64,000 bases of DNA from a bacterium (GTDB lineage: Bacteria; Bacteroidota; Ignavibacteria; Kapaibacteriales; UBA7675). Under the pieces are notes generated by a model, which was not told the DNA's origin, searched no databases, and saw nothing but the letters and a program-made list of their open reading frames with translations. The stretch covers positions 1 through 64,000 of the forward strand of contig JAUIKM010000025.1 of the NCBI GenBank assembly GCA_030430495.1, read 5' to 3'. Below, in pieces: positions 9,819 through 21,186 of the stretch. Position numbers and translations under genes: made by a program. Positions within the stretch are counted from its first letter, which is position 1; every line of letters starts with the position of its first letter.

Positions 9819-11384
9819 ATGGCATTGCTTCCGGTTCTGCTTCTGCCGCTGTTGGGCGCTGTTGCGCTTATGTTCGTTGACCGCACCGCGGTCAAGGGCA
9901 TTAAGATGACGGCCCTGATATTCTCCATTCTGACCTTTATCGCTTCGCTGGCGGCCTTCCTGGGCTTCGACCACGGTTCGGGCGATTTTCAGTACCTGGT
10001 CGACTGGACCTGGATTACCTCGCTCGACGCGGGTTTCCGCATCGGCGCGGACGGCATGGCCATCCTGCTTGTCATGCTGACAACAGTGATTATGCCCGTA
10101 GCCATCCTGACGTCCTTCTCGTCGATCAAGAAAAGCGAGAAGCTGTATTACGTCATGCTGATGCTCTTGCAGTTCGGCATGACGGGTGTGTTTCTTGCGC
10201 TGGACACCTTCCTGTTCTACGTGTTCTGGGAGGTGATCCTGATTCCGATGTACTTCATCATCGGCATCTGGGGCGGTCAGAACCGCATTTACGCGTCGAT
10301 CAAGTTTTTCCTCTACACCATGTTCGGTTCGCTGCTGATGCTGATCGCCATTATCTGGCTCGGTTTTCACGGCGATCCCTCGGGCGGAGGATTTACGGCA
10401 AACCTGCTGACGCTGCGCGACGTGGGGCCTTCGATCCCGATGGAAACCCAGCAATGGCTGTTCCTGGCTTTTGCTTTGTCTTTTGCGATCAAAGTGCCGC
10501 TGTTTCCGCTGCACACCTGGCTGCCCGACGCTCACGTGCAGGCGCCGACGGCCGGCTCGGTCATTCTGGCCGGCGTGCTGCTGAAGCTTGGAACCTACGG
10601 TCTGATCCGCTTCAACCTCGAGCTTTTTCCACAGGCGTCGTATTACTTTGCCGATGCGATGTGCGTGTTGGCGGTGATCGGCGTGATTTACGGCGCGCTC
10701 GTGGCCATGGTCCAGACCGACATCAAAAAACTCGTGGCCTACTCCTCGGTCTCGCACATGGGATTCATTGTCCTCGGGATTTTCTCGATGACAACCGCGG
10801 GACTGCAGGGCGCGATCATTCAAATGGTCAACCACGGCCTTTCCACGGGCATGCTCTTCCTCTGCGTCGGAGCGCTGTACGAGCGTCGTCACACGCGTGA
10901 AATTGAGGACTACGGCGGCGTTATGGCGCGCATGCCGCGCTTCGGCGTCATCTTCGGCATCGCCATGCTGGCTTCTGTCGGTCTGCCCGGCCTGAACGGC
11001 TTTGTGGGCGAGTTCCTGACGCTGCTCGGCGCCTACAACGCGCCGGCGCTGGACGGCAACGTCTGGTACACGGTCTTTGCGGCTTCCGGCGTTATCCTGG
11101 CGGCGGTCTACCTGCTGAAGATGTACAACGGCGTCATGTTCGGCCCGATCAACAACACAAAAAACGAAAGCCTGACCGATATGACGCGCAGCGAAGCCTG
11201 GCAGCTCGTGCCGCTCGCCGCGCTCTGTTTCTGGATCGGCCTGTTCCCGAATACTTTCCTGGATTACTCCAAAGCTTCAACCGAACAACTGGTTGAGAAG
11301 GTGGAATCCTTCCTCCCGGGCGGCTCCGGTTACGCGATGGAAGCGGCGGAATCAACGACGGCAGGAACGTCCGACGATCATTAA
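9819..11384 (+). CDS. nuoM: NADH-quinone oxidoreductase subunit M
   Basis: FWEVILIPMYFIIGIWGG, KVPLFPLHTWLPDAHVQAPTAGSVILAGVLLKLGTYGLIRF, KKLVAYSSVSHMGF. Confidence 0.98.
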   Translation: MALLPVLLLPLLGAVALMFVDRTAVKGIKMTALIFSILTFIASLAAFLGFDHGSGDFQYLVDWTWITSLDAGFRIGADGMAILLVMLTTVIMPVAILTSFSSIKKSEKLYYVMLMLLQFGMTGVFLALDTFLFYVFWEVILIPMYFIIGIWGGQNRIYASIKFFLYTMFGSLLMLIAIIWLGFHGDPSGGGFTANLLTLRDVGPSIPMETQQWLFLAFALSFAIKVPLFPLHTWLPDAHVQAPTAGSVILAGVLLKLGTYGLIRFNLELFPQASYYFADAMCVLAVIGVIYGALVAMVQTDIKKLVAYSSVSHMGFIVLGIFSMTTAGLQGAIIQMVNHGLSTGMLFLCVGALYERRHTREIEDYGGVMARMPRFGVIFGIAMLASVGLPGLNGFVGEFLTLLGAYNAPALDGNVWYTVFAASGVILAAVYLLKMYNGVMFGPINNTKNESLTDMTRSEAWQLVPLAALCFWIGLFPNTFLDYSKASTEQLVEKVESFLPGGSGYAMEAAESTTAGTSDDH

Positions 11385-11429
11385 GTTTCGGATCGAATTT
11401 CTCATCCATTTGTTCGACGAATTTACTTT

Positions 11430-12887
11430 ATGGAAGAAACAACAATGACGTCCGAGCTGCTGTCGCTGGCGCCGCTCCTCCTCTTTTGGTTCTTTTCGAT
11501 TTCGAGCAGCGTATTCGACGCGCTGATCAAGGAAAGTCGTCGTTTCACCTTTGGATATTCGCTGGTCGGGCTGGCGATGGTCGTGATTGCGGCGCTGTGC
11601 GTGCCCATATTCGGCCACTCCGGCACCGCGTTCAACGACATGATCCGCGTCGGCGGCACGACGGTCTATTTTGACGTGCTGTTTGCGCTCGGAGGCATCC
11701 TGACGATCGTGACCGCCAGGCCCTACCTGCAGAAAATGAATTACGAGCTCGACGAGTTTTACACGCTGGTGATGTATGCGATCGGCGGCATGTTACTGAT
11801 GGCGCACTCGAACCACATGGTCGTGGTGTTCATCGGCATTGAGATCATGTCGATCTGTTTCTACGTGCTCGCCGGCTACATTCGCACCTCGAGTTTGTCG
11901 GTTGAAGCCGCGCTGAAATACTTCCTGCTCGGCGCTTTTGCGTCGGGTTTTCTGGTCTACGGCATGGCGCTTATTTACGGTGCGACCGGCTCGATGGAAT
12001 ACGGCCCCGTGGCTGCCGTCGTCTCACAGGGCTCGGAGTTTCCGACGCTTCTGCTGGTCGGCATCGGACTGATCGTCGTCGGGCTCAGCTTCAAAGTTGC
12101 GGCTTTTCCGTTTCACTCCTGGGTGCCCGACGTCTATCAGGGCGCTCCCAGCGTTGTGACGGGATTTATGAGCACGGCGGGTAAAGCCGCGGCTTTTGCC
12201 GCCTTCCTGCCCTTGATGATGATTCTGATGCCCGGACCGGACATGGAGCGCGTCCAGACTCTGCTGGCGGTGATCGCCGCGGCGTCGATGTTGTACGGCA
12301 ACATCAGCGCACTGCGTCAGAACAACGTCAAACGCATGCTGGCCTATTCGTCGATCGCACATGCCGGTTACATCATGATCGGCATTGTCACCGGCACGGA
12401 CTTTGGCGAGAGCGCGATGATGTTCTACCTGGCCGCTTATCTCTTTATGCAGCTCGGCGCTTTTGTGATCATCGGCATTCTCGAGAACCGCGAGGGCGGC
12501 TTTGTATCGCTGGACGACTACGCCGGTCTGGCCAAACACCAGCCGACGCTTGCCGCGTTGATGGCTGTATTCCTCTTTTCGCTGACCGGTATTCCGCCGC
12601 TGGCGGGCTTTTTTGCCAAGTACTATTTGTTCTACGCGGCGGTCGAGGCCGGCTTCACCTGGCTGACGATTGTCGGTGTTGCCAGCTCGATTATCTCGGT
12701 GTACTTCTACCTTGGTCTCGTCGTGCAGATGTACTTCCGCGAGCCGGCCGAGGGATTTGTTGCCCCGCAGGTCAAAACGGGCATGGCGGGCATCACCTTG
12801 CTGGTGACGACGGTGGCAGTTTTCCTGCTGGGACTGTATCCCGCTATGGTTCAATCGGTTACGGATGCACTGGCTATGCTCAGGTAA
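11430..12887 (+). CDS. nuoN: NADH-quinone oxidoreductase subunit N
   Basis: FKVAAFPFHSWVPDVYQGAPSVVTGFMSTAGKAAAFAAF, NVKRMLAYSSIAHAGYIM; third gene of nuoLMN. Start could also be 11445. Confidence 0.97.
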   Translation: MEETTMTSELLSLAPLLLFWFFSISSSVFDALIKESRRFTFGYSLVGLAMVVIAALCVPIFGHSGTAFNDMIRVGGTTVYFDVLFALGGILTIVTARPYLQKMNYELDEFYTLVMYAIGGMLLMAHSNHMVVVFIGIEIMSICFYVLAGYIRTSSLSVEAALKYFLLGAFASGFLVYGMALIYGATGSMEYGPVAAVVSQGSEFPTLLLVGIGLIVVGLSFKVAAFPFHSWVPDVYQGAPSVVTGFMSTAGKAAAFAAFLPLMMILMPGPDMERVQTLLAVIAAASMLYGNISALRQNNVKRMLAYSSIAHAGYIMIGIVTGTDFGESAMMFYLAAYLFMQLGAFVIIGILENREGGFVSLDDYAGLAKHQPTLAALMAVFLFSLTGIPPLAGFFAKYYLFYAAVEAGFTWLTIVGVASSIISVYFYLGLVVQMYFREPAEGFVAPQVKTGMAGITLLVTTVAVFLLGLYPAMVQSVTDALAMLR

Positions 12888-12945
12888 GAGCTGTTCCGGC
12901 TTCTTTTGGCTGATTTTTTTGTTTGTCAGCGGGTTTAAAGTTTGA

Positions 12946-12981
12946 AATGGGACGTTCCCTGAGGGGGCGTCCCATTTTTTT
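12946..12981 (+). terminator. Intrinsic terminator downstream of nuoN
   Basis: ATGGGACG-(ttccctgaggggg)-CGTCCCAT followed by TTTTTTT. Confidence 0.9.
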
Positions 12982-13003
12982 GTCCTGCGTAGAAATACGT
13001 AGT

Positions 13004-13030
13004 AGTTGTGAGCCCTAAGGGCTCACAACT
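13004..13030. other. Perfect 12-bp stem / 3-nt loop hairpin between convergent nuoN and thioesterase
   Basis: AGTTGTGAGCCC-TAA-GGGCTCACAACT, no U tract on either strand. Confidence 0.8.
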
Positions 13031-13163
13031 CAAAAAACTCGCGTGCCAAAAATCTGATGTTCTCTGTGGAGCGCTGAACGGCAAGTTTTCAGCTTTAAGC
13101 GTGGAGCCAGTCAGAAGCGATCGAATCGTTGATCCCGAAGTCCAGTCGTTGAGCCGCCGCCGC

Positions 13164-13595
13164 TCAAACCACCTTGTCCGACTCTCCCGTCGAGAAATGA
13201 GCACGGACGCGTTCGCCGACGTCGCAGGGGCGGCCGCGGCGGCGGTCGATCGGACACCAGACCGTACGCGCGCGCGCCACGATCTGATCCCTGCCGTCTT
13301 TGCTGCGAATAATCTCCGTGTTGCGCTCAAAGGCCAGGCGAGAAGCCGGGCCGACCCAGGTCTCCGCGCGAAGCGCGTCGTCTCTGAAACACTGGTGTTT
13401 GTAGTCGATCTCGTGGCGGATGACCACCCACAGCAAGCGCGCCTGGTCTTCCGGATGCGCCTGCGCGCCCCAATGTGCCACCGCAATGTTCTGCACCCAG
13501 CGCAAATACACAATGTTGTTGACGTGCCCCACCACGTCGATGTCCGAGTCTTTGATCTCGATGTCCTGCATGAAACGCGCGTGTGTGGATGCCAT
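13164..13595 (-). CDS. Acyl-CoA thioesterase, hotdog fold (YbgC/FatA-like)
   Basis: DIEIKDSDIDVVGHVNNIVYLRWVQNIAVAHW: hotdog thioesterase D..GHVNN.VYL.W signature. Confidence 0.88.
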   Translation of the reverse strand: MASTHARFMQDIEIKDSDIDVVGHVNNIVYLRWVQNIAVAHWGAQAHPEDQARLLWVVIRHEIDYKHQCFRDDALRAETWVGPASRLAFERNTEIIRSKDGRDQIVARARTVWCPIDRRRGRPCDVGERVRAHFSTGESDKVV

Positions 13596-13813
13596 GAGTC
13601 AACAGCCGGTTAGAAGTCAACAAATATTTACGTGATGCATCGGCGTCGAGCACTAATACGCCGGGTTGGAAAGCCGCCAATGAGTCCAATGCCGCTCCGG
13701 GAGGAATGCGTCCTCCTCCGGAGTTTTGTCGGCCGCAATCGAGACCGGTGCAGCCGATGCGGCGGCGCAACGGGTAAACAGGCGCGGCGCGCAGCGCAGG
13801 ACGCGGACATTTT

Positions 13814-14647
13814 TTACTTCAACTGAATGTACTTGCGCATCACCGCCGTTTTGCCGATGCGCACCTCGCCGATGTAGTCGCCGGGAGGCATGGGTTTGCC
13901 GCTGGAATCTCGGCCGTTCCAGGTGCGCTGGTATGCGCCGGCGGCCAGCTTCTGATCCACCAGCGTCGCGATGATTTTGGCCTGCGGACTGTAAATCACA
14001 ATGCTCACCTGGGCGGGGAAGGGAACCGTGTAGCGGATCGTCGGGGAGACGTCCTTGGTGAAACCGAGCACCGCGGCGATGTCCGAGAGCGGAACCTGCA
14101 GGCCCGGCAAATTGGTGGAGCGCGGCAGGCCGATATTGCCCATGTCCGCCGAGCGCGACATCATAAGCTGGTGCTGCACCATCATCTCGGCCGTGGGCGA
14201 GTACACCGATGCCGGCAGGTCGAGGTAGCGCTCCGCCAGCACCCAGACGTCGGAGCCCTCGGTGCCCGTCGGCAGCAGCCATTCGCTGGCCGATTCCTGC
14301 GAGGCGATGGCAAAACGCGAGTGGGAGTCTATGTGCAGCTCGCGCATGCGCCGGTACAGCTCGTCCTGCTCGGGCGAATACATGATGCGCGGCTTGCCGG
14401 GAAAAGTCAGCGTGTCGGCTTTTTGTTCGCCGCTGCGCGTGACGATCTCTTCGGTCGTCAGATCGCGTTTGTAGTTGATGTGATACGAGGTATCCGCCGC
14501 CTGGACGTTTTCTTCGTCCTGCGCGCTCTGCGCCGGCAACGCGCCGACAAACAAAATCATCATCAGAAAGCAAGCCGGCAACGGCGCTGCAATCAGGGTC
14601 GCGAACGTGGAATTGGAGCAGGAGACATAGCTGGCGGGCCTGATCAT
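13814..14647 (-). CDS. Secreted protein with C-terminal FlgD-Ig-like domain
   Basis: Signal peptide MIRPASYVSCSNSTFATLIAAPLPACFLMMILFVGALPAQ; C-term IRYTVPFPAQVSIVIYSPQAKIIATLVDQKLAAGAYQRTWNGRDSSGKPMPPGDYIGEVRIGKTAVMRKYIQL. Confidence 0.75.
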   Translation of the reverse strand: MIRPASYVSCSNSTFATLIAAPLPACFLMMILFVGALPAQSAQDEENVQAADTSYHINYKRDLTTEEIVTRSGEQKADTLTFPGKPRIMYSPEQDELYRRMRELHIDSHSRFAIASQESASEWLLPTGTEGSDVWVLAERYLDLPASVYSPTAEMMVQHQLMMSRSADMGNIGLPRSTNLPGLQVPLSDIAAVLGFTKDVSPTIRYTVPFPAQVSIVIYSPQAKIIATLVDQKLAAGAYQRTWNGRDSSGKPMPPGDYIGEVRIGKTAVMRKYIQLK

Positions 14648-14870
14648 GCGATGGTTTCCTGGGGAGTGTCGTCCTCGAGAACATGAGCTGCACAGCCATG
14701 TTAACGTGCAGCGGGGCGTCCGGATTGTCCGAAAAGCTAACGCTACAACACGGACAAATGCGCGCCGAAAAGGTTGCAAACGACGCGCCGACAGCGGGTA
14801 AAGCGCATAAAAAAGGCCGACAAACTGGGTTCGCCGGCCATTGCGTCGAAAAACGATCGAGCGCGATTTA

Positions 14871-16703
14871 TCAGCCTTCGCCGGAATCGCCGAAGAGCTT
14901 TTTCTTCTGTTCTTCCGTCAGCAGCTCGGACAGGGTCACCTTGCCGGTGTTGCTGTCTTTTTTGTCCGAAGGAATGTTGACGCTGGGTCCGCCGCCGCCG
15001 CGACGTCCGCCGCCACCGCGACGTCCACCGCCGCCGCCGCCACGACCACCGCGCGGTCCGCCGTGATCGCCGCCGCCGCCTTCGCCGCGCTGGTCAAAAC
15101 CTTCCATGCCGACGATCAGCGAGTGATTGTCCGGCACGACGTCCATGATCAGCACTTTGATGGGATCGCCGACTTCAAAAGGCGTCTTTTTGGCGCGATG
15201 CTCCGGATCCATCTTGCCCTTGGGCAGGAAGGCGTCGACTTCGTCGGAAAGGGAGACGACCACGCCGCGCTCCAGCAGTTCCTTGACTTTGGCGTCGCGC
15301 TCGGAACCGATCGGATATTCCTCGGAAATGCGATCCCAGGGATTCGGCTGCGTGCGTTTGTAGCTGAGCGAAATCTTTTTGTTGCGTTCGGAGGCGTCGA
15401 GGACGAGCGCTTCGAGTTCCTGGCCGACGGCCACGAGCTCGGAGGGATGCTGCAGGCGCCGCGCCCAGGACAGCTCGGAGATGTGGATCAGGCCTTCGAT
15501 ACCCGGTTTAAGCTCCAGGTAGGCGCCAAAATCTGTCAGGCTGCGGACGGTGCCTTTGACGACCGTCTGCTTGGGGAATTCTGTTTCCACACCCTGCCAG
15601 GCATCTTTTTCCAGTTCGCGCATACTGAGCGAGATGCGCTCTTTTTCGACGTCGACATCTTTGATCACCACCGTGACGCTGTCGCCTTTTTTGAGGACAT
15701 CGCTGGGGTGCGCCACGCGGCGGCGCGAGATGCGCGAAACGTGGACCATGCCGTCGACGCCGCCGATATTGACGAAAGCGCCGAAATCGGTCAGGCTGGA
15801 GACTTTACCTTCGACCTTGGCGCCGATTTCCAGTTCACCGAGGCGCTCTTTGCGCAGGATGCGGCGGCGCGTGACGATCACACGGGATTTATCCTCCTCG
15901 TTGATCTCGTGCACATGCACGGGGAAGGACTTGTGCAGGTAGGTGAGCAGTTCATTTTCCGAGGGATTGGCTTTGAGCGAGAGGTGGGAGGTAGGCAGGA
16001 ACATCGGCATTTTTTTGTACTGGACCAGTACACCGCCGCGCACGCGCCTGACGCCTTCCACTTCGATCGTCGCATGGCCTTTTTTGGCTTCGATCAGCTC
16101 GGGGTAAATTTCATCGACGTTGTATTCCGGCTCGCGTTCTTTGCTGCCCGCTTCGCCGTCGCCGCCTTCGCCTTGAGGCGGTTCGGAGGCTTCTTTGTTA
16201 GCCTCGTCGCCGCCGGTTGCGGGCGCCGCTTCGCTTGCAGCTGTCTCCGCGCCTGCATCCGCAGAGGCGGATTCGGCCGCGGCGGGCGCTGCATCGGACT
16301 GCGGGGTTTCGGCGGCAGGCGCCGCTTCAGCCACAGGTGCGGGCGCGGCCGCTGCTTGCGTCGATTCCGAAGCGGGGGCTTCGGATGCGGGCTGATCGGC
16401 TTGCGGCGCGGCATCGGCGCCGGATGACGATTCCGAAGTGGGAGCGTCGCTTGCAGCGGCGTCTGCCGGGGCTGCGGCAGGCGCGTCGCCGGCCTGTTCC
16501 GTTGCGGCGGGTTGATCCGCGGTTGCGGCTGGAGTTTCAGCAGTTGGACTGTCCGTTTGAGCGGGAGTTTCGCTGCCATTGCCGTTACCGTTGGAAGCCG
16601 CCGAATCGGTCGGGGTCGTCGTCTGGGCCTGGGCCGTTTGTGCCGGCTCCGCATCGCTTTTGGCGGCGGAACTCTCTTCGGTCTTGTTCAAATCCTCGTT
16701 CAT
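14871..16703 (-). CDS. rpsA: Ribosomal protein S1-like (S1 RNA-binding repeats) with long Ala/Glu/Pro-rich N-terminal extension and Gly/Arg-rich C-terminal tail
   Basis: Repeats GAKVEGKVSSLTDFGAFVNIGGVDGMVHVSRIS, KGTVRSLTDFGAYLELKPGIEGLIHISELSW, DAKVKELLERGVVVSLSDEVDAFLPKGKM; tail GGGGDHGGPRGGRGGGGGGRRGGGGRRGGGG. Confidence 0.9.
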   Translation of the reverse strand: MNEDLNKTEESSAAKSDAEPAQTAQAQTTTPTDSAASNGNGNGSETPAQTDSPTAETPAATADQPAATEQAGDAPAAAPADAAASDAPTSESSSGADAAPQADQPASEAPASESTQAAAAPAPVAEAAPAAETPQSDAAPAAAESASADAGAETAASEAAPATGGDEANKEASEPPQGEGGDGEAGSKEREPEYNVDEIYPELIEAKKGHATIEVEGVRRVRGGVLVQYKKMPMFLPTSHLSLKANPSENELLTYLHKSFPVHVHEINEEDKSRVIVTRRRILRKERLGELEIGAKVEGKVSSLTDFGAFVNIGGVDGMVHVSRISRRRVAHPSDVLKKGDSVTVVIKDVDVEKERISLSMRELEKDAWQGVETEFPKQTVVKGTVRSLTDFGAYLELKPGIEGLIHISELSWARRLQHPSELVAVGQELEALVLDASERNKKISLSYKRTQPNPWDRISEEYPIGSERDAKVKELLERGVVVSLSDEVDAFLPKGKMDPEHRAKKTPFEVGDPIKVLIMDVVPDNHSLIVGMEGFDQRGEGGGGDHGGPRGGRGGGGGGRRGGGGRRGGGGPSVNIPSDKKDSNTGKVTLSELLTEEQKKKLFGDSGEG

Positions 16704-16989
16704 AACAAAGCCAATTCAGTTTAGATCCGCGAATACGTTGGTCGGGTCGAATGCGATTAAGGCTGAAGCACCTTTTGCACCTTCTAATCGAAAAGAGCGT
16801 CAATCTACAAAAAATCATACTAACAAGCGATAAAAACGCGCGTAATTAAAAGCATTCATTTCACTTCAAAATCTTTGCTGAAAGCTTCGAAAGCTGTATT
16901 GTTGTAGTTTTGCGCAGAAACGGAAGGGCGATCCAACCACCGCCCGCGCTCCGCCGGCTCTCGGAATTCAGTCAATATCGTTACCCGTT

Positions 16990-19665
<2,676 letters not shown>

Positions 19666-19763
19666 GGTTCGGGAATTGGTTGAGGTCAAAGTGGCTTTAT
19701 TGGAAGTGTGTGGGCTTTGCTGCGGTTGTATCGGATGTGTTCCGGCTCAGGTGAGATTGCTGC

Positions 19764-19946
19764 GGAATGGTATCGTGATAGCGGAGAAAAGGGGAATGGT
19801 ATCGTGATAGCAGAAAAAAGGGGAATGGTATCGTGATAGCGGAGAAAAGCGGAATGGCTTGGGGATAGCAGAAAAAAGGGGAATGGTATCGTGATAGCGG
19901 AGAAAAGGGGAATGGCATCGGGATAGCGGAGAAATTGGCGGAATGG
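19764..19946. repeat. 29-bp tandem repeat (about 6 copies plus partial)
   Basis: GGAATGGTATCGTGATAGCGGAGAAAAGG units starting at 19764, 19793, 19822, 19851, 19880, 19909 (exact 29-bp spacing) and a degenerate unit at 19940. Confidence 0.95.
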
Positions 19947-20022
19947 TTGAGTAAGATTTTGTGTGGCCGGGTGTTAACATGTTGATTTATAAGGGTTTAT
20001 GGCGTCGATGTTGCGGTCTGGA

Positions 20023-20262
20023 CGCACTTCCGGCTAGATCCGGGGCCCGCCCCGCCGCCACCTCGGGAAGCTCCACCACGTTCCAACGCACTCCTCCCAC
20101 CCTGCATCAGTGCAAGTTTTCTTGAGTAAGCCGGTCGCGGATTTCACGCGCCGCATGCTGCGCGCTCGTCACAACAAGCTTACAGACTTTGCCGCCGTTT
20201 TTCCAGCGCAAAAAATTGAACGTAGCGAATCTTGCGACTGAACGGGCGGCCTTTCACGGTGA
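20023..20262. repeat. Intergenic repeat copy A (partner at 48187-48447)
   Basis: Shared blocks CGCACTTC..GCTAGATC.GGGG.C, CACTCCTCCCACCCTGCA, GAGTAAG.CG.TCGCG, CGCGCCGCATGCTGCGCG..GTC...CACAA, CTGAACGGGCG. Confidence 0.8.
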
Positions 20263-20742
20263 ACGGAACAGTGTTGTTCTGCGGAAGCGTTCGCCCAGCC
20301 TCTTGCACGGCAATTGTCACTTCGGTGGGGCACAGCGGATGCTACCGGATTAAATTGTGGTCCGCGTCGCGCGGGACCCGACGTCTCATTTTCAGTTCGC
20401 AAATATTCCGTGTTTGCCGGCGGTATCACCGCAGATCACCATAGTGGTTCCGAGCCGGAAGACATCCCCCCAAAGCATTTTTCACCGCCTTTTCAGACCG
20501 CTTTGAGCGCTTCGCTGCGCTTGCACTCAGGCTCGCTTGATTTTCTTGCTCGTCATCGCGCCCGGAGTCCAAAATCCGTGAGTCTGCCATCATCCACTGA
20601 ATTACAGAGATAGTTGCTTAGGCAACTAATTTTACGCCGTCCAACGCTCCCCGCGGCTCCGGGGTCGAGTGTAAGATTTCTTTGGTTTTCTCCCTGTCAA
20701 ATGCTATCTTGGCAAGCTTAGCGAAATTTGAACGAGGAGCAT

Positions 20743-21084
20743 ATGCGCGGATACATTGTCAACCCGGTTGTTGTGCGTTCCAACGCTTCAGAAGATGGAA
20801 GCATTTATATGGCTATCGTCGCGATGGGAATTCGCGCCCGCCAGATCAATGACGACATCAAATCGCAATTGTCGGCCCGCATGGAGCATATCAGCCCCAT
20901 CGACGATGACAGCGAATTCGGCAACTACGACCAGCTCGAGATCAGCAAGGAATTCGACAAAATTCCCAAGCCGACCTTCCTCTCGATGAAGGAAATGCTG
21001 AACGAGCAAATTCATTTCGAGAAACTCGAAATCGAAGAAAAGCCCAAACGCATCGCCAAACGCCGTACCCCGATCTCCGGCTGA
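20743..21084 (+). CDS. rpoZ: RNA polymerase omega/Rpb6-like subunit
   Basis: GSIYMAIVAMGIRARQINDDIKSQLSARM matches the omega/Rpb6 helix pattern; directly upstream of coaBC (gmk-rpoZ-coaBC synteny is common). Confidence 0.7.
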   Translation: MRGYIVNPVVVRSNASEDGSIYMAIVAMGIRARQINDDIKSQLSARMEHISPIDDDSEFGNYDQLEISKEFDKIPKPTFLSMKEMLNEQIHFEKLEIEEKPKRIAKRRTPISG

Positions 21085-21117
21085 GTGTCTGTCCGTTTTG
21101 GCCCAATCTGAAATTCC

Positions 21118-21146
21118 AAAAGCCGTCGTTTGTGCGACGGCTTTTT
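21118..21146 (+). terminator. Intrinsic terminator between rpoZ and coaBC
   Basis: AAAAGCCGTCG-TTTGTG-CGACGGCTTTTTG. Confidence 0.85.
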
Positions 21147-21186
21147 GCTTTTAAACAACTTTTTAAGCGAGCGGAGCGCAACACCT

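Noticed and set aside
19764-19946. CRISPR array
   Set aside because: Units are contiguous with 29-bp period and no unique spacers, and there are no cas genes in the window. The 41-bp array is rejected for the same reason.
19747-19980. Minus-strand ORFs (PLSRYHSPFL..YHDTIPLFSAI) as coding genes
   Set aside because: They read through a 29-bp tandem repeat whose period is not a multiple of 3; the same words appear in shifted frames, which is a repeat artefact.
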